Numbered from the stretch's first letter, positions 25,309 to 34,884 are shown. The stretch: DNA of 64,000 nt from JAFNAG01 sp963721405 (GCA_963721405.1 CAVRJA010000002.1:372001-436000), one strand, 5' to 3'. The notes: generated by a model from the sequence alone, not told the origin. Made by a program: numbers and translations.

Positions 25309-26685
25309 CTAAATCGATCCGGGTTTTGCGCGAGGCAGGTACTCGCCCGCGCCGGGGCGCCCCATCACTTTTCCTTCGCGGGCGATGATCTTGCCGCGCT
25401 GGACCACGAGCCAGGGCGAGCCGTGAGCCCGCATCCCTTCGTAGGCGCAATAGTCGACGCGGGAGAGCGCAATCGATTTTGAGAGCGTCAAATCTGCCCG
25501 GGGATCGAAGATCACCAGGTCGGCGTCGCTCCCCACCGCGACGGTGCCCTTCCTCGGGGAGAGGCCGAAGAGCTTGGCCGGCGTCGTGCAGAGCAGGTCC
25601 ACCATCCGGTTGGGCGTGATCCGGTTGTTCTGGACTCCCGCGGACGAAATCGTGCAGAGGCGTTCCTGCACTCCGGCGAAGCCGCGCGGCGCGAGTGAAA
25701 AATTATCGGCGCCAAGGTCCTTCTGCCCCGCATAACTTACGGCAGTGTGATCGCTCCCGATCACCTGGATATCTCCGGTGTTTAACGCTTTCCAGAGGAT
25801 CTCCTGGTGCCAGGCCGGCCGCAGCGGCGGCGTGGTGTAGTACTTGATGCCGTCGTTCTCCTCGTACCGGTCGCTGTTGAGGACGAGGTAGTGCGGGCAG
25901 GTCTCGGCGTAAACCGCCTGGCCCCGGTCCCGCGCAGCCTTGATCTTCTCCATGGCGTGTGCCGAGGAGATGTTGGTGAAACAGACGGGTGTGCGAGCCA
26001 GGTCTGCCAGCGCGATAACCCGCGACACGGCTTCGGACTCCAGCTCCGGCGGGCGGACCGCCGGGATGAATTTCGCCGAGATCTTCCCTTCTGCCGAGAG
26101 TCGTCCCCTCAGCAGGTCAATCACCTCCCCGTTCTCGGCGTGAACGCAGGCGAGCGCTCCCGCTGCGCTGGTGCGCTGCAGGAACTCCACGACAGCCGCA
26201 TCCGTGATGCGGCGCTCGCCCACGCCGTCAAGCGAAATCTTGAAGCTGGTGATGCCGGCTTCGACCATGGCGGGGATTTCCCCCAGGATGGCGTCATTCA
26301 CCTCCGACAGCGCGATATGGAATCCGTAGTCGACGACCGCTCGCGGTTCGGCGCGGGCCCTCCATGCCTCGAGCGTCTGCGCCAGCGTGGCGCCCGGCGC
26401 CTGCTGCGCGTAGTCGATCACTGTCGTAGTCCCGCCGGCCGCGGCCGCTGCGGTACCCGTTTCAAAGTCGTCCACGGTGGTCATGCCGTCGACCTGGGTG
26501 TCGAGGTGGGTGTGGACATCGACCGCCCCGGGAATCACCCATTTTTCACCCGCATCGATAATTTCGCTCGCAATCTTGGATATTTCCTTGCCGATCTCGA
26601 TAATGATGCCGCTCTTGACCAGGATGTCGGCCTTGTAAGTATCGGTGGATGTCACGATGGTTCCGTTCTTGATCAACGTCGTCAT
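25309..26685 (-). CDS. hydA: Dihydropyrimidinase/hydantoinase (cyclic amidohydrolase)
   Basis: The 458-residue enzyme hydrolyses cyclic diamides such as dihydrouracil or hydantoins. Metal ligands are visible: HTHLD at the first strand, the lysine to be carboxylated in ITSFKISLDG, His in VHAENGEV, the later NISSAHAME and the catalytic Asp in VIGSDHTAV. Length matches the family. ATG 26685 has GGAG five bases upstream. A decayed class III aminotransferase of the type that handles beta-alanine lies directly upstream on the same strand, suggesting that this locus once supported reductive pyrimidine breakdown. The substrate (dihydropyrimidine or hydantoin) cannot be settled from sequence. Confidence 0.88.
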   Translation of the reverse strand: MTTLIKNGTIVTSTDTYKADILVKSGIIIEIGKEISKIASEIIDAGEKWVIPGAVDVHTHLDTQVDGMTTVDDFETGTAAAAAGGTTTVIDYAQQAPGATLAQTLEAWRARAEPRAVVDYGFHIALSEVNDAILGEIPAMVEAGITSFKISLDGVGERRITDAAVVEFLQRTSAAGALACVHAENGEVIDLLRGRLSAEGKISAKFIPAVRPPELESEAVSRVIALADLARTPVCFTNISSAHAMEKIKAARDRGQAVYAETCPHYLVLNSDRYEENDGIKYYTTPPLRPAWHQEILWKALNTGDIQVIGSDHTAVSYAGQKDLGADNFSLAPRGFAGVQERLCTISSAGVQNNRITPNRMVDLLCTTPAKLFGLSPRKGTVAVGSDADLVIFDPRADLTLSKSIALSRVDYCAYEGMRAHGSPWLVVQRGKIIAREGKVMGRPGAGEYLPRAKPGSI

Positions 26686-26701
26686 AAGTTCTCCAGTGCG
26701 T

Positions 26702-26719
26702 GCTGCAAACACTTGCAGC
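26702..26719. promoter_or_regulatory. Perfect palindrome upstream of hydA
   Basis: GCTGCAA, four bases, TTGCAGC lies 17-34 bases before the hydA start. It could be an operator for a dimeric repressor or an RNA hairpin. Role is inferred only from position. Confidence 0.35.
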
Positions 26720-26926
26720 CCGGATTATTGGTCCTCATTAGGATTCTGCCTGTCGCTTGAGTCCGGCGTCCGGCCAGTCAAGGGCTGCACGTAATGCCGG
26801 CACGGGCTTGCATGAAGCACTCATTTCAGGGAGTTGAAGGCGGGCACGCACAATACGGCTGCGGATTTTTAGCTCAAGGCGCCGGCGGGCGTCTCTGCGA
26901 ACAGAACGACCGGACGAACAATCGAA

Positions 26927-27480
26927 CTATGCCTGCCGGTTATCTGCCGGCGAAGGGCCCAGCCGGTGACCGGCGTCCTCGACCTCTCGCTGTGTACACG
27001 TCAGAGCCGGGGAGTTCCGGATCACGTTTCCACGGACTCCCCCTTGCCAAGAGTAAAACCGTTATCTCTTACCAAGTTCATCAACCTGTGCGTTTCCTCG
27101 ACTGCGGGATACCTGGCGCCTCGATCCCGCTCCCACTCCAGGGCCTGCAAAAGCCCCATTCAACGGACATCCCCGATGAGAAGGTGCTTATCATCCGGCT
27201 CCTCGAGGCATTCCCTCCGGTATCGCCCCACGACCCGCGCGTTCTCCACCAGGCCCCCCGAATCGATCCGATCAATCGTGGCCTTTGCCGCACGGGTGGC
27301 AACCGGGTTGCCGCCGAATATGGAGATGGTCAATCCCTTTGTTGAATCAGCGATTTCAGGGGTAGCGGCCGTAGCCTCGACCGGCAGCCCTTTGCCTAAC
27401 CCCTTTACGTCAGGGATGATGTCGGGCTGCACCCCCCAATGCTTCATGGACCTGTCTCTGTCGCCCGCGCCCAGCGAGCG
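26927..27480 (-). pseudogene. Class III aminotransferase (AGXT2-like), decayed
   Basis: The minus strand carries the C-terminal third of a class III aminotransferase in pieces. KHWGVQPDIIPDVKGLGKGL and ISIFGGNPVATRAAKATID end in LLIGDVR-stop. After a frame change, GLLQALEWERDRGARYPAVEET and LGKGES follow. After another change, GNVIRNSPALT runs to a stop at 26927. Frameshifts lie near 27166 and 27030. Family members transfer amino groups from beta-alanine or alanine to pyruvate/glyoxylate. The upstream part (PLP lysine region and beyond) is not recognisable above about 27480. It is clearly a pseudogene. Confidence 0.72.
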
Positions 27481-27854
27481 GCAGTTCTGTCGCGACTGTA
27501 TTGCCACTTTCGCCTGACTCCTTGTGCATCCAGATGTTACGACTGAACGTTGCTCCCGTTATTATCCGTCGCGCGGCAGGTCAGACCTCCATCTCAAGTG
27601 GCGTCTATTATATCAAAGGAATTTCCTCGCGTCTTCGATTTTGCTGGGCGTCCCAAGCGGCGCCAGGCCGCGCCATCGATCCAGCGGGTGTCCGCCGGCA
27701 CCATGATTGAGGTCCGGGATGCCCAATCTGAGATCTGAAGCCCGATGTCCGAGGAGTGCATCCCACGCGCCGCGGCGTCCGGCTTGATGGAGAAGTTCAA
27801 ATGTACTAGCATGCTGCCTTACTCGCAGAAAATCATGCATCCCGGGAGGCAATC
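27481..27854. other. Gene-free stretch before urocanase
   Basis: These 374 bases hold no credible gene. They may contain unrecognisable remains of the aminotransferase pseudogene. Near the right end a weak promoter-like pair, TTGATG and TAGCAT with 17 bases between, precedes hutU, whose ribosome site GGGAGG is clear. Confidence 0.5.
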
Positions 27855-29516
27855 ATGATTCATACCGAAGCAAAACCGAAAATTCGCGCGCCCCGCGGTT
27901 CGTCTCTGAGCTGCAAGGGATGGCATCAGGAAGCTGCGATGCGCATGCTCATGAACAATCTCGACCAGGAGGTCGGCGAACGCCCGGACGAACTGATCAT
28001 CTACGGGGGCAGCGGCAAGGCAGCCCGCAACTGGGAGTGCTACCACGCGATCGTCGCGTCCCTGCAAAAGCTTGAAAACGACGAGACACTGCTCGTGCAG
28101 TCGGGCAAACCGGTCGGCATCTTCCGCACCCACGAGTATGCGCCGCGAGTCCTGATTGCGAATGCGAACCTGGTGGGGAACTGGGACAACTGGAGTGAGT
28201 TCCGGCGGTTGGAAGCGCTCGGGCTGATGATGTACGGCCAGATGACCGCCGGGAGTTGGATCTACATCGGCAGTCAGGGCATCGTGCAGGGCACATACGA
28301 GACGTTCGCCTCCATGGCGCGGAAGCATTTCGGCGGCAGCCTGGCCGGGAGAATCCTCGTCTCCGGAGGGCTCGGTGGCATGGGTGGAGCCCAGCCTCTG
28401 GCTGCCACCATGCTCGGCGCCGCCTTCCTCGGCATTGAGGTTGATCCGGAGCGGATCCAGAAGCGGCTGCGCACCGAATACTGCCAGCGTATCTCCTATG
28501 ACCTGGACGAAGCGCTGGCCCTGGTTCAGGGCGCCGCGCGCAAGGGAGAGGCAATCTCCGTCGGGCTGGTGGGCAATTGCGCCGAAGTGCTGCCGGAACT
28601 GGTGCGGAGAGGCTTTACCCCGGATGGGCTCACGGACCAGACGAGCGCGCACGACCCTCTGAACGGCTACGTGCCCGCCGGGATCACGCTGGAGGAAGCC
28701 ACCCGGCTTCGGAAGGAAGATCCGGACGAGTATCAGCGCCGGAGCATGGATGCCATCGCGACCCACGTGCGCGCCATGCTCGACCTGCAGGCGCGCGGCG
28801 CAGTCACATTTGATTATGGCAACAATATCCGCGGCCAGGCGCTCAAGGCAGGTGTGGCAAATGCCCTCGATTTCCCCGGATTCGTTCCCGCTTACATTCG
28901 CCCGCTCTTCTGTGAAGGCAGAGGCCCGTTCCGGTGGGCGGCGCTGTCGGGGGACCCGGCGGACATCGCCGCCACCGACGACCTGGTGCTGGAGATGTTT
29001 CCCGAAAATGAGCCGCTCTGCAACTGGATCCGGCTCGCCCGGAATCAAATCCGTTTCCAGGGGCTGCCGGCACGAATCTGCTGGCTGGGGTACGGCGAAC
29101 GCGCGGCCTTCGCGCTGCGCATAAATGATCTGGTCGCACGCGGTAAAATCAAGGCGCCGATCGTGATCGGGAGAGACCATCTCGACTGCGGATCCGTTGC
29201 ATCCCCGTATCGTGAGACGGAGTCGATGAAGGACACGTCCGACGCGGTGGCCGACTGGCCCATCCTGAACGCGCTGCTCAACACTGCCAGCGGCGCCTCC
29301 TGGGTGTCGTTCCATGATGGCGGCGGCGTGGGCATCGGTTATTCCATGCATGCCGGCCAGGTGACCGTGGCCGACGGCACCGCCGAAATGAATCGCAGGA
29401 TCGAGCGCGTGCTCACCAACGATCCCGGCATCGGGGTCGCGCGCCACGTCGACGCCGGCTACGACCAGGCCAGAGAATTCGCTCGCAACCAGGCCATCAA
29501 GATCCCGATGCTCTGA
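27855..29516 (+). CDS. hutU: Urocanate hydratase (urocanase)
   Basis: This cytoplasmic, NAD+-dependent enzyme converts urocanate to imidazolonepropionate in histidine degradation. The 553-residue protein has the usual length. Family landmarks are LIIYGGSGKAARNW near the N-terminus, SGGLGGMGGAQPLAATM as the NAD-binding loop, LVGNCAEVLPELVRRG, FDYGNNIRGQA, and the GRDHLDCGSVASPYRETE block with the catalytic cysteine neighbourhood. GGGAGG lies five bases before ATG 27855. hutH, hutI and hutG are not nearby, so the pathway genes are scattered. Confidence 0.96.
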   Translation: MIHTEAKPKIRAPRGSSLSCKGWHQEAAMRMLMNNLDQEVGERPDELIIYGGSGKAARNWECYHAIVASLQKLENDETLLVQSGKPVGIFRTHEYAPRVLIANANLVGNWDNWSEFRRLEALGLMMYGQMTAGSWIYIGSQGIVQGTYETFASMARKHFGGSLAGRILVSGGLGGMGGAQPLAATMLGAAFLGIEVDPERIQKRLRTEYCQRISYDLDEALALVQGAARKGEAISVGLVGNCAEVLPELVRRGFTPDGLTDQTSAHDPLNGYVPAGITLEEATRLRKEDPDEYQRRSMDAIATHVRAMLDLQARGAVTFDYGNNIRGQALKAGVANALDFPGFVPAYIRPLFCEGRGPFRWAALSGDPADIAATDDLVLEMFPENEPLCNWIRLARNQIRFQGLPARICWLGYGERAAFALRINDLVARGKIKAPIVIGRDHLDCGSVASPYRETESMKDTSDAVADWPILNALLNTASGASWVSFHDGGGVGIGYSMHAGQVTVADGTAEMNRRIERVLTNDPGIGVARHVDAGYDQAREFARNQAIKIPML

Positions 29517-29535
29517 GGGTTTCGCCGGACGGGAC

Positions 29536-29841
29536 CTACTGAACCGTCGTGCCGGTGGGCTTGCTTATCCCCACTTGCTTGTCCCGTTGGGCCTGCAGCG
29601 CCTGGATCAGACCGTCGACGATCTGATTGGGGATCACCAGCACGGCCCGCACCGGCGCTGGAAGCGTGCCGCTCTTCTGCATCCGCAGCGCCTCTTCGTC
29701 ATTGGTCGGGCCCATCACATCGCAAAACGTAAGGGTGCAATCGATCGGAGAGATGCTCACCTGCACGTAGTTGGCATAGATCCGGGGCGAGCTCTGCGTG
29801 TGGTCGGCAATGATCTGCACTGGTCTTTCTTCTGAAGCCAT
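29536..29841 (-). CDS. DUF3467 domain protein
   Basis: The 101-residue protein matches the DUF3467 pattern: YANYVQVSISPID at the start of the domain, FCDVMGP in the middle and VRAVLVIPNQIVDGLIQALQ at the end. There is no signal peptide, so it is probably cytoplasmic; function is unknown. The ATG at 29841 has GGGAGGAG six bases upstream, a much better start than the frame's outer limit at 29904. Confidence 0.75.
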   Translation of the reverse strand: MASEERPVQIIADHTQSSPRIYANYVQVSISPIDCTLTFCDVMGPTNDEEALRMQKSGTLPAPVRAVLVIPNQIVDGLIQALQAQRDKQVGISKPTGTTVQ

Positions 29842-29960
29842 GGATTGCTCCTCCCTGTCGGGGCAATAGGTCGGGCCGCAAAGTGTTCCAGGAGTCCCGG
29901 TCAATTCCGGGAGGCCTTTGCGGTCTCCGCTGTAACCGTCGGTTCAGGCCGCGCTCCAAT

Positions 29961-30299
29961 TTAGCCGGGGGGCCACCTCATGGCCCTACCCCCCAGCACG
30001 TGCACGTGCAGGTGGTAGATGGTCTGCCCGGCTTCGGAATTCGTGTTGATCACCGTCCGAAAGCTCCTGACGCCTCTTGTTCCCGCCACCTGCGAAGACA
30101 CGCGCATTAAGTGTCCGAGCAGCCCTTCGTCCTCTTCAGAACCGTCCTGGAGGGTCGGGATGTGTTTGCGTGGAACAACGAGCACATGGACGGGCGCCTT
30201 GGGGTTGACATCCTCGAAGGCGACGCAGCGGTCATCCTCATACAACAGGGCGGCGGGCCGTTCACCCGCGATCATCTGGCAAAAAATGCATCCGGACAT
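29961..30299 (-). CDS. HIT-family (HINT) nucleotide hydrolase
   Basis: The 112-residue protein is a Histidine-triad hydrolase or transferase acting on nucleoside phosphoramidates or similar compounds. The signatures are CIFCQMIAGERPA at the N-terminus, VHVLVVPRKHIPTL, and the triad YHLHVHVLGGRAM near the C-terminus. It resembles the HINT/PKCI branch. Start ATG 30299 was chosen because of GAGGAAGG upstream and the position of the domain. A second, different HIT protein is encoded at 38646. Confidence 0.9.
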   Translation of the reverse strand: MSGCIFCQMIAGERPAALLYEDDRCVAFEDVNPKAPVHVLVVPRKHIPTLQDGSEEDEGLLGHLMRVSSQVAGTRGVRSFRTVINTNSEAGQTIYHLHVHVLGGRAMRWPPG

Positions 30300-30476
30300 G
30301 TTGTTTCGACCTTCCTCAGAGCTTAGCGCTGCCGCCGCATCCGTCAAACATCTGTTCGGGCTACTTCCTCCCGACAAGGATACGCCAGCCGCCGCCGGCA
30401 AGGACACGCGGAATCCCGGGTGCCGGACAGTCTCCAGGTACCGTGCGCGCCGGCCGGGACGCATCTGGCGCTGGAT

Positions 30477-31733
30477 TCAGCGCAGGCGTTCGATGACGGC
30501 GCCCAGCCGGGCGAGCTTCAATTCGATATGGTCGTACCCGCGGTCCAGGTGATAGACGCGGTCGACGATGGTTTCTCCCGTGGCGATCAACCCGGCAAGG
30601 ACCAGTGACGCGCTCGCACGCAGGTCGGACGCCAGCACCTTTGCGCCTGTCAACGGCTTGCCTCCCTTGACGACAGCGCGTCGTCCGTCGATTGTGATGT
30701 CCGCGCCCATGCGTACCAGTTCCTGTGCATGCACGAAGCGGTTTTCGAAGATCGTTTCCGTTATGACGGAAATCCCGTCGGCCTGCGTCATCAGCGCCAT
30801 ATACTGGGCCTGCATGTCGGTGGCAAAGCCTGGATAGGGGAGCGTAGTCACGTCCTGGGGCAGGATCGGGTCGCGGCCGCGCACCCTCACGGAGTCGGCG
30901 CCGACGTTCTCGATCTGCGCACCCGTCCGCTCGAGTTGAGCCAACGGCGCGCTCATGTGGGATGGCCGGCAGCCGGCGATGACGACATCGCCGCGGGTGA
31001 TTGCCGCAGCGGTGGCGAAAGTGCCCGCCTCGATACGGTCGGGGATGATGCGGTGCCGGCAGCCGCGCAGGCTTTCGACTCCACGGATGCGGATGGTGCG
31101 CGTGCCGTCCCCCTCGATGTGCGCACCCATGCTCCGCAGCATCTCCGCCAGGTCGACGACTTCGGGCTCGCACGCGGCGTTGTCGAGCACCGTCTCGCCC
31201 CGCGCCAGACACGCCGCCATCATCAGGTTCTCCGTTCCAGTGACCGTGACGGTGTCCATGAGTATGCGCGCGCCCTGGAGACGGTCGCAGCTGGCTTCGA
31301 CGTACCCATGGACGACTTCGCACTTCGCCCCCATGGTTTCCAGCCCCATCAGATGCAGGTTCACCGGGCGCGCGCCGATGGCGCAGCCGCCCGGAAGCGA
31401 GACGCGTGCGAACCCGAACCTGCCGACGAGCGGGCCGAGAACGAGAATGGACGCGCGCATCGTTTTAACCAGCTCGTACGGCGCCTCGCGCGATTCGTTC
31501 TGACTCGCCTTCAGCCGTGCTCCCCCGGACGCGTCGATTTCGGCCTCGACTCCCATCTCAGCCAGAAGCCTTCGGGCTGTGAAGATATCCTGGACGCGCG
31601 GGAGATTTTCCAGCTCCACCGTCTCCGGCGTCAGCAGCGCGGCCGCCATGGCGGGAAGAGCCGCGTTCTTGGCGCCGCTGATCTCGACGCGCCCCGCCAG
31701 CGGGGCGCCCCCCACAATGCGAATCCTGTCCAT
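30477..31733 (-). CDS. murA: UDP-N-acetylglucosamine 1-carboxyvinyltransferase MurA
   Basis: MurA transfers enolpyruvate from PEP to UDP-GlcNAc, the first committed step of peptidoglycan synthesis, in the cytoplasm. The 418-residue product shows SGAKNAALPAMAAALLT, the loop PGGCAIGARPVNLH with the active-site cysteine (hence expected fosfomycin sensitivity), GTENLMMAA and the C-terminal RASASLVLAGLIA. AGGA precedes ATG 31733. It is last in the leftward run rpmE-DUF1385-prfA-prmC-murA, an order also common in Gram-positive bacteria. Confidence 0.97.
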   Translation of the reverse strand: MDRIRIVGGAPLAGRVEISGAKNAALPAMAAALLTPETVELENLPRVQDIFTARRLLAEMGVEAEIDASGGARLKASQNESREAPYELVKTMRASILVLGPLVGRFGFARVSLPGGCAIGARPVNLHLMGLETMGAKCEVVHGYVEASCDRLQGARILMDTVTVTGTENLMMAACLARGETVLDNAACEPEVVDLAEMLRSMGAHIEGDGTRTIRIRGVESLRGCRHRIIPDRIEAGTFATAAAITRGDVVIAGCRPSHMSAPLAQLERTGAQIENVGADSVRVRGRDPILPQDVTTLPYPGFATDMQAQYMALMTQADGISVITETIFENRFVHAQELVRMGADITIDGRRAVVKGGKPLTGAKVLASDLRASASLVLAGLIATGETIVDRVYHLDRGYDHIELKLARLGAVIERLR

Positions 31734-31847
31734 CTCGTCCTCTGGCAGATTCTGTTGAAAGCGAAGGTACGAAAAGAGCTTGCCACGAAGGTCCCGGTTA
31801 CGCGAGACATTTTGCGCCCGGCCGGTCCTCTCAGCTCCGGGACCGCT

Positions 31848-32705
31848 TCAGTGGCGACGCTGGGCGACAATGCAGCGCGGGATTCCCTGCAGGTCATCGA
31901 TGATCTCGAGGAGCGCGAGATCTTCCTGCCGGATCATCGAAGAGACCTCGGCCGCCTGGCCGGCGCCCACCTCCAGCATCAGAAATCCATTCGTCGTCAG
32001 GCGCGCCCCGGCTTCCGGAATCAACCGGCGGTACACGTCCAGCCCCGTTTCCCCGCCGTGAAGTGCAAGTCCGGGTTCATGCTCGCGGACCATGGGAGAT
32101 AAACGGCGCATCTCAGGCCCGGAGACGTAGGGCGGGTTGCTGAGGATAAGGTCGAAGATCTGGAGTTTCGGGAAGCAGTCGAGCAAATCACATTGGGCCA
32201 GTCCGAGCCGATCCCCTGTGCCATGCCGGCGCGCATTCTCCCGCGCCACGGCCAGCGCCTCGAGCGATATGTCGGTTCCCCAGCCGAGCGCCTGCGGCTG
32301 TTCGCACGCCAGCGTAACCGCGATACATCCCGACCCGGTCCCGACGTCGGCGAAGCGCACCGCGCGCCCGCCGGCAAGAGCCAGCGCCCTTTCGACCAGG
32401 AATTCCGTTTCGGGCCTGGGAATCAGCACCGATGGACTGACCTTGAAGGAAAGGCCGTAAAACTCGCGTTCCCCGGTGAGATAGTGCAGCGGTTCGCCCG
32501 AAGCCCGGCGCAGTGCGAGGGATTGATATTTCTGCAGGTCGCCGGCGGATAGTGCGTCATCGGGCCGGCCGATGAGACGTGAGCGCTCCCGGTTCAGGAT
32601 ATGCGCCAGCAGCACCTCTGCCGTCAGCCTTGGGGAATCCACTCCGGCTTCGCGAAGCGTCCTGACCGCCCAGTCGAGCGCTTCCCCTACCGTAGCAGGC
32701 AGCAC
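31848..32705 (-). CDS. prmC: Release factor glutamine methyltransferase PrmC
   Basis: PrmC N5-methylates the glutamine of the GGQ motif in release factors RF1 and RF2. The 285-residue protein has the N-terminal helical domain, the SAM motif FADVGTGSGCIAVTLA and the catalytic NPPY (LSNPPYVSG). A GTG start at 32705 has GGAGGGG six bases upstream. It lies 57 bases downstream of prfA, whose product is its substrate, and upstream of murA. Confidence 0.95.
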   Translation of the reverse strand: MLPATVGEALDWAVRTLREAGVDSPRLTAEVLLAHILNRERSRLIGRPDDALSAGDLQKYQSLALRRASGEPLHYLTGEREFYGLSFKVSPSVLIPRPETEFLVERALALAGGRAVRFADVGTGSGCIAVTLACEQPQALGWGTDISLEALAVARENARRHGTGDRLGLAQCDLLDCFPKLQIFDLILSNPPYVSGPEMRRLSPMVREHEPGLALHGGETGLDVYRRLIPEAGARLTTNGFLMLEVGAGQAAEVSSMIRQEDLALLEIIDDLQGIPRCIVAQRRH

Positions 32706-32762
32706 CTCGTGCCCCTCCAGAATTGGCCGACAGAATGCAGCGGCATCCCCGTCCCGGTCCGG

Positions 32763-33833
32763 TCACCCGATCTCCTGCTTCAACTTCTCTGCCTGGTAGT
32801 GGGTGATCAGCGCTTCGATAATCGGACCGATTTCGCCTTCCATCACGCCGGCCAGGTTGTGTATGGTCAAGCCGATCCGGTGATCGGTCAGCCGGTTCTG
32901 GGGGAAATTGTAGGTCCTGATCTTCTCGCTTCGATCACCACTCCCCACCTGGCTTCGCCGGTTCTCCGCGATCGATTTCTGTTGCTCCTGCAGAGCGATG
33001 TCGTACAGGCGCGACCGCAGGACTCTCATCGCTTTGGCCCGGTTCTTGATCTGGGATTTCTCGTCCTGGCAGGAAACCACCGCGCCGGTCGGAAGGTGAG
33101 TGATGCGCACTGCGGAGTAGGTCGTGTTGACGGACTGGCCGCCCGGTCCCGAAGAGCAGAAAGTGTCGATGCGGATGTCCTTGGGATCAATCACGATCTC
33201 GACATCATCCGCTTCGGGCAGAACCGCAACCGTCACCGCGGAAGTGTGGATCCTGCCGCTGGCTTCCGTGGCCGGAACCCTTTGCACGCGATGCACGCCG
33301 CTCTCATACTTGAGCTTGCTGTAAACGCGCTCCCCTTCGATGATCGCTATGATTTCTTTGTAGCCGCCCACTTCGGAAAGATGTTCCTCCGTCACTTCCA
33401 CGCGCCAGCCGCACTGCTCCGCAAATCGAATGTACATGCGGAACAGCTCGGCCGCGAACAGGGTCGCCTCGTCGCCGCCCGTGCCGGCGCGGATTTCCAG
33501 GAGAACGTTCTTCTCGTCGTTGGGATCTTTCGGCATCAGGAGCCGCTGCAATTCGCTCTGGCAGATTGCCGATCGCGATTCGAGCGCCGCGAGTTCTTCC
33601 TCCGCCAGCTTCCGCATCTCGGGATCTTCCTCGGCCTGCAGCAGGGATTTCGTCTCCTCGAGGCTGTGCAGGAGATCTTTGTACTCCCGGAATTTCTCGA
33701 CGATCTCGCTCAGATCCCGGTGTGCCTTGGCGTACTTCTGGTAGGCAGCAGGACTGGACAAGACCGCCGGGTCGGCGAGCTGCCGGTTTAGTTCTTCGAA
33801 TTTCTGTTCCAGGCTGTTGAGTTTGTCGATCAT
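32763..33833 (-). CDS. prfA: Peptide chain release factor 1
   Basis: RF1 recognises UAA and UAG stop codons and triggers peptide release. The 356-residue protein has the catalytic GPGGQSVN loop, the codon-recognition region RVQRVPATEASGRIHTS AVTV, and the C-terminal YNFPQNRLTDHRIGLT. The start is ATG 33833; the frame continues upstream to 33953 without homology and overlaps the DUF1385 gene. It belongs to the rpmE-DUF1385-prfA-prmC-murA cluster. Confidence 0.97.
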   Translation of the reverse strand: MIDKLNSLEQKFEELNRQLADPAVLSSPAAYQKYAKAHRDLSEIVEKFREYKDLLHSLEETKSLLQAEEDPEMRKLAEEELAALESRSAICQSELQRLLMPKDPNDEKNVLLEIRAGTGGDEATLFAAELFRMYIRFAEQCGWRVEVTEEHLSEVGGYKEIIAIIEGERVYSKLKYESGVHRVQRVPATEASGRIHTSAVTVAVLPEADDVEIVIDPKDIRIDTFCSSGPGGQSVNTTYSAVRITHLPTGAVVSCQDEKSQIKNRAKAMRVLRSRLYDIALQEQQKSIAENRRSQVGSGDRSEKIRTYNFPQNRLTDHRIGLTIHNLAGVMEGEIGPIIEALITHYQAEKLKQEIG

Positions 33834-33906
33834 ACGATTATTGGCCGCAATTATAGGATATTTCCCTGGCTCCTGCCAGGGAGGGGGACTTGGCGGAATC
33901 GGCCCG

Positions 33907-34884
33907 CTAAGCGGCTTCCTGAGCCTCGCGCGCTTTGACGCTGTCGAGCGCAAGGGCTTCCTGCAGGGCGCGGATGGCGACCTCGAGCTGATCGTCGGCA
34001 GGTTCCTTGGTCGTTATGCGCTGCAGCGAAAGGCCCGGCAGAACCACGAGCCGGAAAAAACCCTTGCGGCTGCGCGGGGCCGAAAAGCGGATCAACTCAT
34101 AGGAAAGCCCGGAAATGATCGGGATCAAAATCACTCGCGCCAGGAAGATGGACCAGAAGGCGTGAAACTTGAACAGAGAGAAGACCACGATGGCGACCAC
34201 CATCACGAACAGGAGAAAACTCGTGCCGCAGCGAGGGTGCAGGGTTGACTTCCTCCGCGCGTTCTCCACCGTGAGCTCTTCCCGCGCCTCCCACGTGTGG
34301 ACGACCTTGTGTTCGGCGCCATGGTATTGGAAAACGCGCCTGATATCTTTCATCGTACTGATGAGCAGTATATACGCCAGGAAGAAGACGACCCGGATCA
34401 CTCCGTCGACAAGGTTGAAAACAAACCAGTTATGGACTGCAGAGAAGTAGTTTTTCAACCAGGTCGTGATCCAGAGCGGCGCAAGGATGAAGACGCCCAC
34501 GGCCACGATCGCGGCCAGCCCCATGGAAAGCGCTATCGGCAGCCACCCGCCATCCTGAGAAGCTTTGCGGGCAGGAGTTGTGTCCGGCGCAGCGGATTTC
34601 GGGGAGGCCTCCGCCATGGCCGCGTTGAAGGAGTAATTGAGTGTCTGAATCCCCAGCACCAGGGACTGCAGCATGACGGCAAATCCACGGACGACCGGCC
34701 AGGTGAGAGGCTTCCAGAGATCGGCCAGGCGGCGCACTGCTTCCTTCTTGATTGCCATCGATCCGTCCGTACGCCGGACAGCCACGGCATACGCATAGGG
34801 CGTACGCATCATGACGCCCTCGATGACTGCCTGCCCGCCGACGAGAATGTCCTCGGGCGAGCTTTTCCGGCCGCTGACTGACAT
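33907..34884 (-). CDS. DUF1385 (YqhQ-like) membrane protein
   Basis: The 325-residue membrane protein starts with the family signature ILVGGQAVIEGVMMRTP. It has several TM helices (about 115-140, 160-180, 215-245 and 250-275) and the conserved FQYHGAEHKVVHTWE and HPRCGTSFLLFV segments. The His/Glu and Cys residues suggest a metal or redox site, but the biochemical role is unknown. Its position between rpmE and prfA is conserved in many bacteria. The start codon at 34884 has AAGGAT upstream. Confidence 0.9.
   Translation of the reverse strand: MSVSGRKSSPEDILVGGQAVIEGVMMRTPYAYAVAVRRTDGSMAIKKEAVRRLADLWKPLTWPVVRGFAVMLQSLVLGIQTLNYSFNAAMAEASPKSAAPDTTPARKASQDGGWLPIALSMGLAAIVAVGVFILAPLWITTWLKNYFSAVHNWFVFNLVDGVIRVVFFLAYILLISTMKDIRRVFQYHGAEHKVVHTWEAREELTVENARRKSTLHPRCGTSFLLFVMVVAIVVFSLFKFHAFWSIFLARVILIPIISGLSYELIRFSAPRSRKGFFRLVVLPGLSLQRITTKEPADDQLEVAIRALQEALALDSVKAREAQEAA

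Noticed and set aside
26794..27345. Plus-strand open frames between hydA and hutU.
   Set aside because: The minus strand here carries clear aminotransferase remnants, and the plus-strand frames are their shadows.
27819..29447. A 542-codon open frame antisense to urocanase.
   Set aside because: The plus strand encodes a full, recognisable HutU; the antisense frame has no known domain.
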